NCBI RefSeq assembly: GCF_964204645.1
Contig: NC_134033.1
Location: 4,215,631 to 4,279,630 of the forward strand
Source of the DNA: Tubulanus polymorphus
Lineage: Eukaryota > Nemertea > Palaeonemertea > Tubulaniformes > Tubulanidae
Length of the DNA: 64,000 nucleotides
Direction of reading: 5' to 3'
Under the pieces are notes generated by a model that was not told the DNA's origin, searched no databases, and saw nothing but the letters and a program-made list of their open reading frames with translations. Every line of letters begins with the position of its first letter. The first letter of the stretch is position 1. Made by a program: the position numbers and the translations under genes. Shown piece after piece: positions 61,801 to 64,000 of the stretch.

Positions 61801-64000
61801 GCATTAAAATCGTTTATTTCTGTTTCACAAATGAATGTCGTGTGCTTCTCCTCGATTTGACACGGGAATCGAACCCAGTTCGCCGATCCTCGTGGATTAT
61901 TAAGTATCATCGCCGTACACGGCATATTGACGTCATTTATCGGTTGTTTTCTTAGCGGAGATATCAATCCTCGAATAACTTCTGGTATCGTTTCATTAAC
62001 AGCAGCAGGTTCGAACCATTCTGTGTAACTGAACGGTTTCCCATCAGACCACGAGTAATAACCACTGGACTCCTTTAATTAAAAAAAAAAAAACAAAAAA
62101 AAAACAAACACTTGTTATACGTACATTGCAGAAAACTTTTTGGATTATTTTCTCTGTGTTCTAATCATTTTTGGAATAACTTCATATCTTGACACATGAC
62201 AAGAATATAGATCATAATCATCAAAGCTCAATTAGATGATTGATATTTGATATGTATTTTACCTGCCATTTCAGTCCAATCATCACAATAAGCGCCGCCT
62301 GTGAATATGCCTCATGAAGCAGTTTTGTAGCGAACAGCTTTTTCACGGCCATCATTTCATGTTGAGAGTTGATACTGAGAAGATGTCCACCATATTTCTG
62401 TTGACAGTAAATTTCAGCGTTCTCCCAATTCAGACGTTCGTGTTTAATGTATCTAATACACGAAACGCCTGAATCTAGAAAATCTGATCGGCAGCCATTG
62501 ATTCGATGTTTCAGTAAAGGCGATTGTTCTAAAGTGTATTGAATTCGAAATATTGGCATGTACATTGATAACTCAAAATACAAGTCATACCCGAGTAGAC
62601 TGTACAATACAAGTCCTGCTAATGCGTTATTTTCACATATTTTTGTTATATGACGGGTTTCAGTAAAGGAAAATGAATTATTTGGATCATCAAATATTTT
62701 AATAATTTGTCTTAGTAATATTGATCCCCTTGTGCGGGTACCAACAAATTCGGAGCATGATGTTTGTCCGATAAATTTAAACAGGAATCTGATGTAATGA
62801 TTTATATTTTTGTCAGTAGGAAAAGAGAAAATAAAGAATATAGTTGAGGAGGTTGATAATCCAGGGAAGTTTGGTGACTGCACGAGTCCACAATCTACAG
62901 CGTCCCAAGAAATTCCACCAAATGTTCCTGGAATATGTAGACTTTGTTTTAATTTCTGACATTTACGTCGTAATACAATCATTAGTGGTGAACTCCAGAA
63001 TTTATATTTAGTGAGTAATAATTTCACATGGTTAAATACGAGACTGGTATTTAACAATTGACTATTGAGACTTATCGCTGAACAGGGATTCATAGCTCCA
63101 CGATAACAACTGTCAATTTGATATTCGTGTTCTGATAATACATCAATATTTTCAATCGGTAGGCGTCGATTTTCAGGTGTAATCATGAGACAGTATGACG
63201 TCATAGTGATTTGTCGTTCTCCTTCCTGTAGAACATACCCGTCACAATCAGTTGGAACTAATTTTAGTGTACCAGTTACTAGTAGATCTTGCCAGTTGTA
63301 AGCGAATGCTACTACAGTAACCGGTCCACCTGATGTAATCAGGCTGACGACAGATCGACCGTAGTTTGAACCAGGACAATACGGACCATAGTGTCTAGCT
63401 GTGAAATTACCACCATCAAATATATGAAAACCAGCTCTCTCACAATTCTCTGATGAAACTGTTAGTTTTAATCTGCGTGATAAATACTCATAGATGTCGA
63501 TTTTCGAGCTGAATGCAAATCTACTGATACGATATTGTAACTTCCGTTTCGAATAACGGGGGAACAGACTGTAATATGGCACTAAATGATTATTTCCTAC
63601 CTACAATAGATGCAAGCATAAGTAAATCATCGGTATTCAATTATTGTTCAATATGCCGCATTTTCCTTTGCCATTTAGCCGAAAATATTGCGACTCTGTC
63701 GTTAAAGGGTCAATGACTTATGTTCGATCAGGTTTGATTTAAAAGATTACGATTCATTTGAATTTTACACATTATTTCATCGTTATTAAATAATTTAAAT
63801 TCAATACAAGAAATTAAAGATATATTTTCATGCTGTTTTAACTCACTTTTTTATCTTCCACTTTGACGTCTGTTTCCTTCAATGATTCTATTTTGTATTC
63901 GATCGATGTTGAATTCCTCAACGATTTTCCGAAAAGATTCTCTAATGACAATAAACACAATATCACGAGAAATCCGTCAGATTTTACGCCTAACGATTCC
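58842..64000 (-). CDS. CUB/C-type lectin/LDLa/LRR 7TM receptor, copy E, 5' end outside the window
   Basis: Exon 3 is 62072-58842, exon 2 is 63600-62263, and the last ~154 bases of exon 1 are 64000-63847. All reading is open and in phase. The domains match copy A: lectin start CRSDFLDSGVSC, LDLa repeats, LRRs, hinge FCCMAPNIDRC and a 7TM with TRFRY and NPLLY. Exon 2 shares a long near-identical tract with copy D (about 62270-63260 against 53970-54980). The N-terminal CUB region and start lie beyond position 64000. Confidence 0.9.

Noticed and set aside
1-64000. tRNA, rRNA or CRISPR-like arrays
   Set aside because: No cloverleaf with conserved T-loop/A-box words, no rRNA core sequence and no regular spacer array was seen. 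The palindrome arrays are element termini, not CRISPR.

Overview
The window is animal nuclear DNA: AT-rich, with GT-AG introns, long non-coding spacers, non-LTR retrotransposon tails and several families of small DNA transposons. The main genes are very large receptors resembling the snail receptor GRL101 (LDL-receptor class A repeats, leucine-rich repeats and a rhodopsin-like 7TM). This suggests a marine invertebrate, probably a lophotrochozoan such as a mollusc, annelid, brachiopod or nemertean. The species cannot be fixed from the sequence alone.

Receptor array. Four head-to-tail paralogues lie on the minus strand. Copy A (2772-8987) and copy D (50552-56772) are complete. Copy E (58842 to beyond 64000) is cut by the window edge. 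The fourth copy (B/C) is split: its 3' part is at 13340-16997 and its 5' part at 46603-49150. Each gene has three coding exons with phase-0 junctions. Exon 1 encodes a signal peptide and CUB domains. Exon 2 encodes more CUB-like sequence and the start of a C-type lectin domain. One uninterrupted 3.2-kb exon 3 encodes the rest of the lectin domain, a second lectin-like module, LDLa repeats, LRRs, the hinge and the 7TM bundle. The full product is about 1930 residues.

Giant insertion. The split in copy B/C is a 29,605-bp element (16998-46602) with long terminal inverted repeats and a 4-bp target-site duplication (AAAG). Copies A, D and E provide the empty site. The terminal repeats carry dense arrays of two alternating palindromes. 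Inside are two multi-exon genes. A plus-strand gene (39176-44125) encodes a DDE-like transposase with the motifs VDGMDQTK, LQADNC and GHTHEDIN, resembling proteins I remember as DUF7869. It carries one stop, two coding indels and one damaged repeat exon. A minus-strand 20-exon gene (18723-27191) encodes a protein with a ParB/sulfiredoxin-like fold signature and a coiled-coil tail, with one 1-nt deletion. Smaller transposons (a LINE tail, two CAGG-ended MITEs, one TTAA-flanked element) are nested inside. The element looks decayed, while the receptor exons on either side are still open. This suggests that it was mobilised in trans, or that it decays faster than its host gene.

Spacers. 1280-2771 is homologous to 57110-58841, 12446-13339 to 49727-50551, and 8988-9560 to 49151-49727 (partly to 56773-57000). 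They are the ancestral repeat unit of the array. The A-B spacer has an additional 2.9 kb (9560-12446) that holds a MITE, a broken coding remnant and an orphan signal-peptide-like exon.
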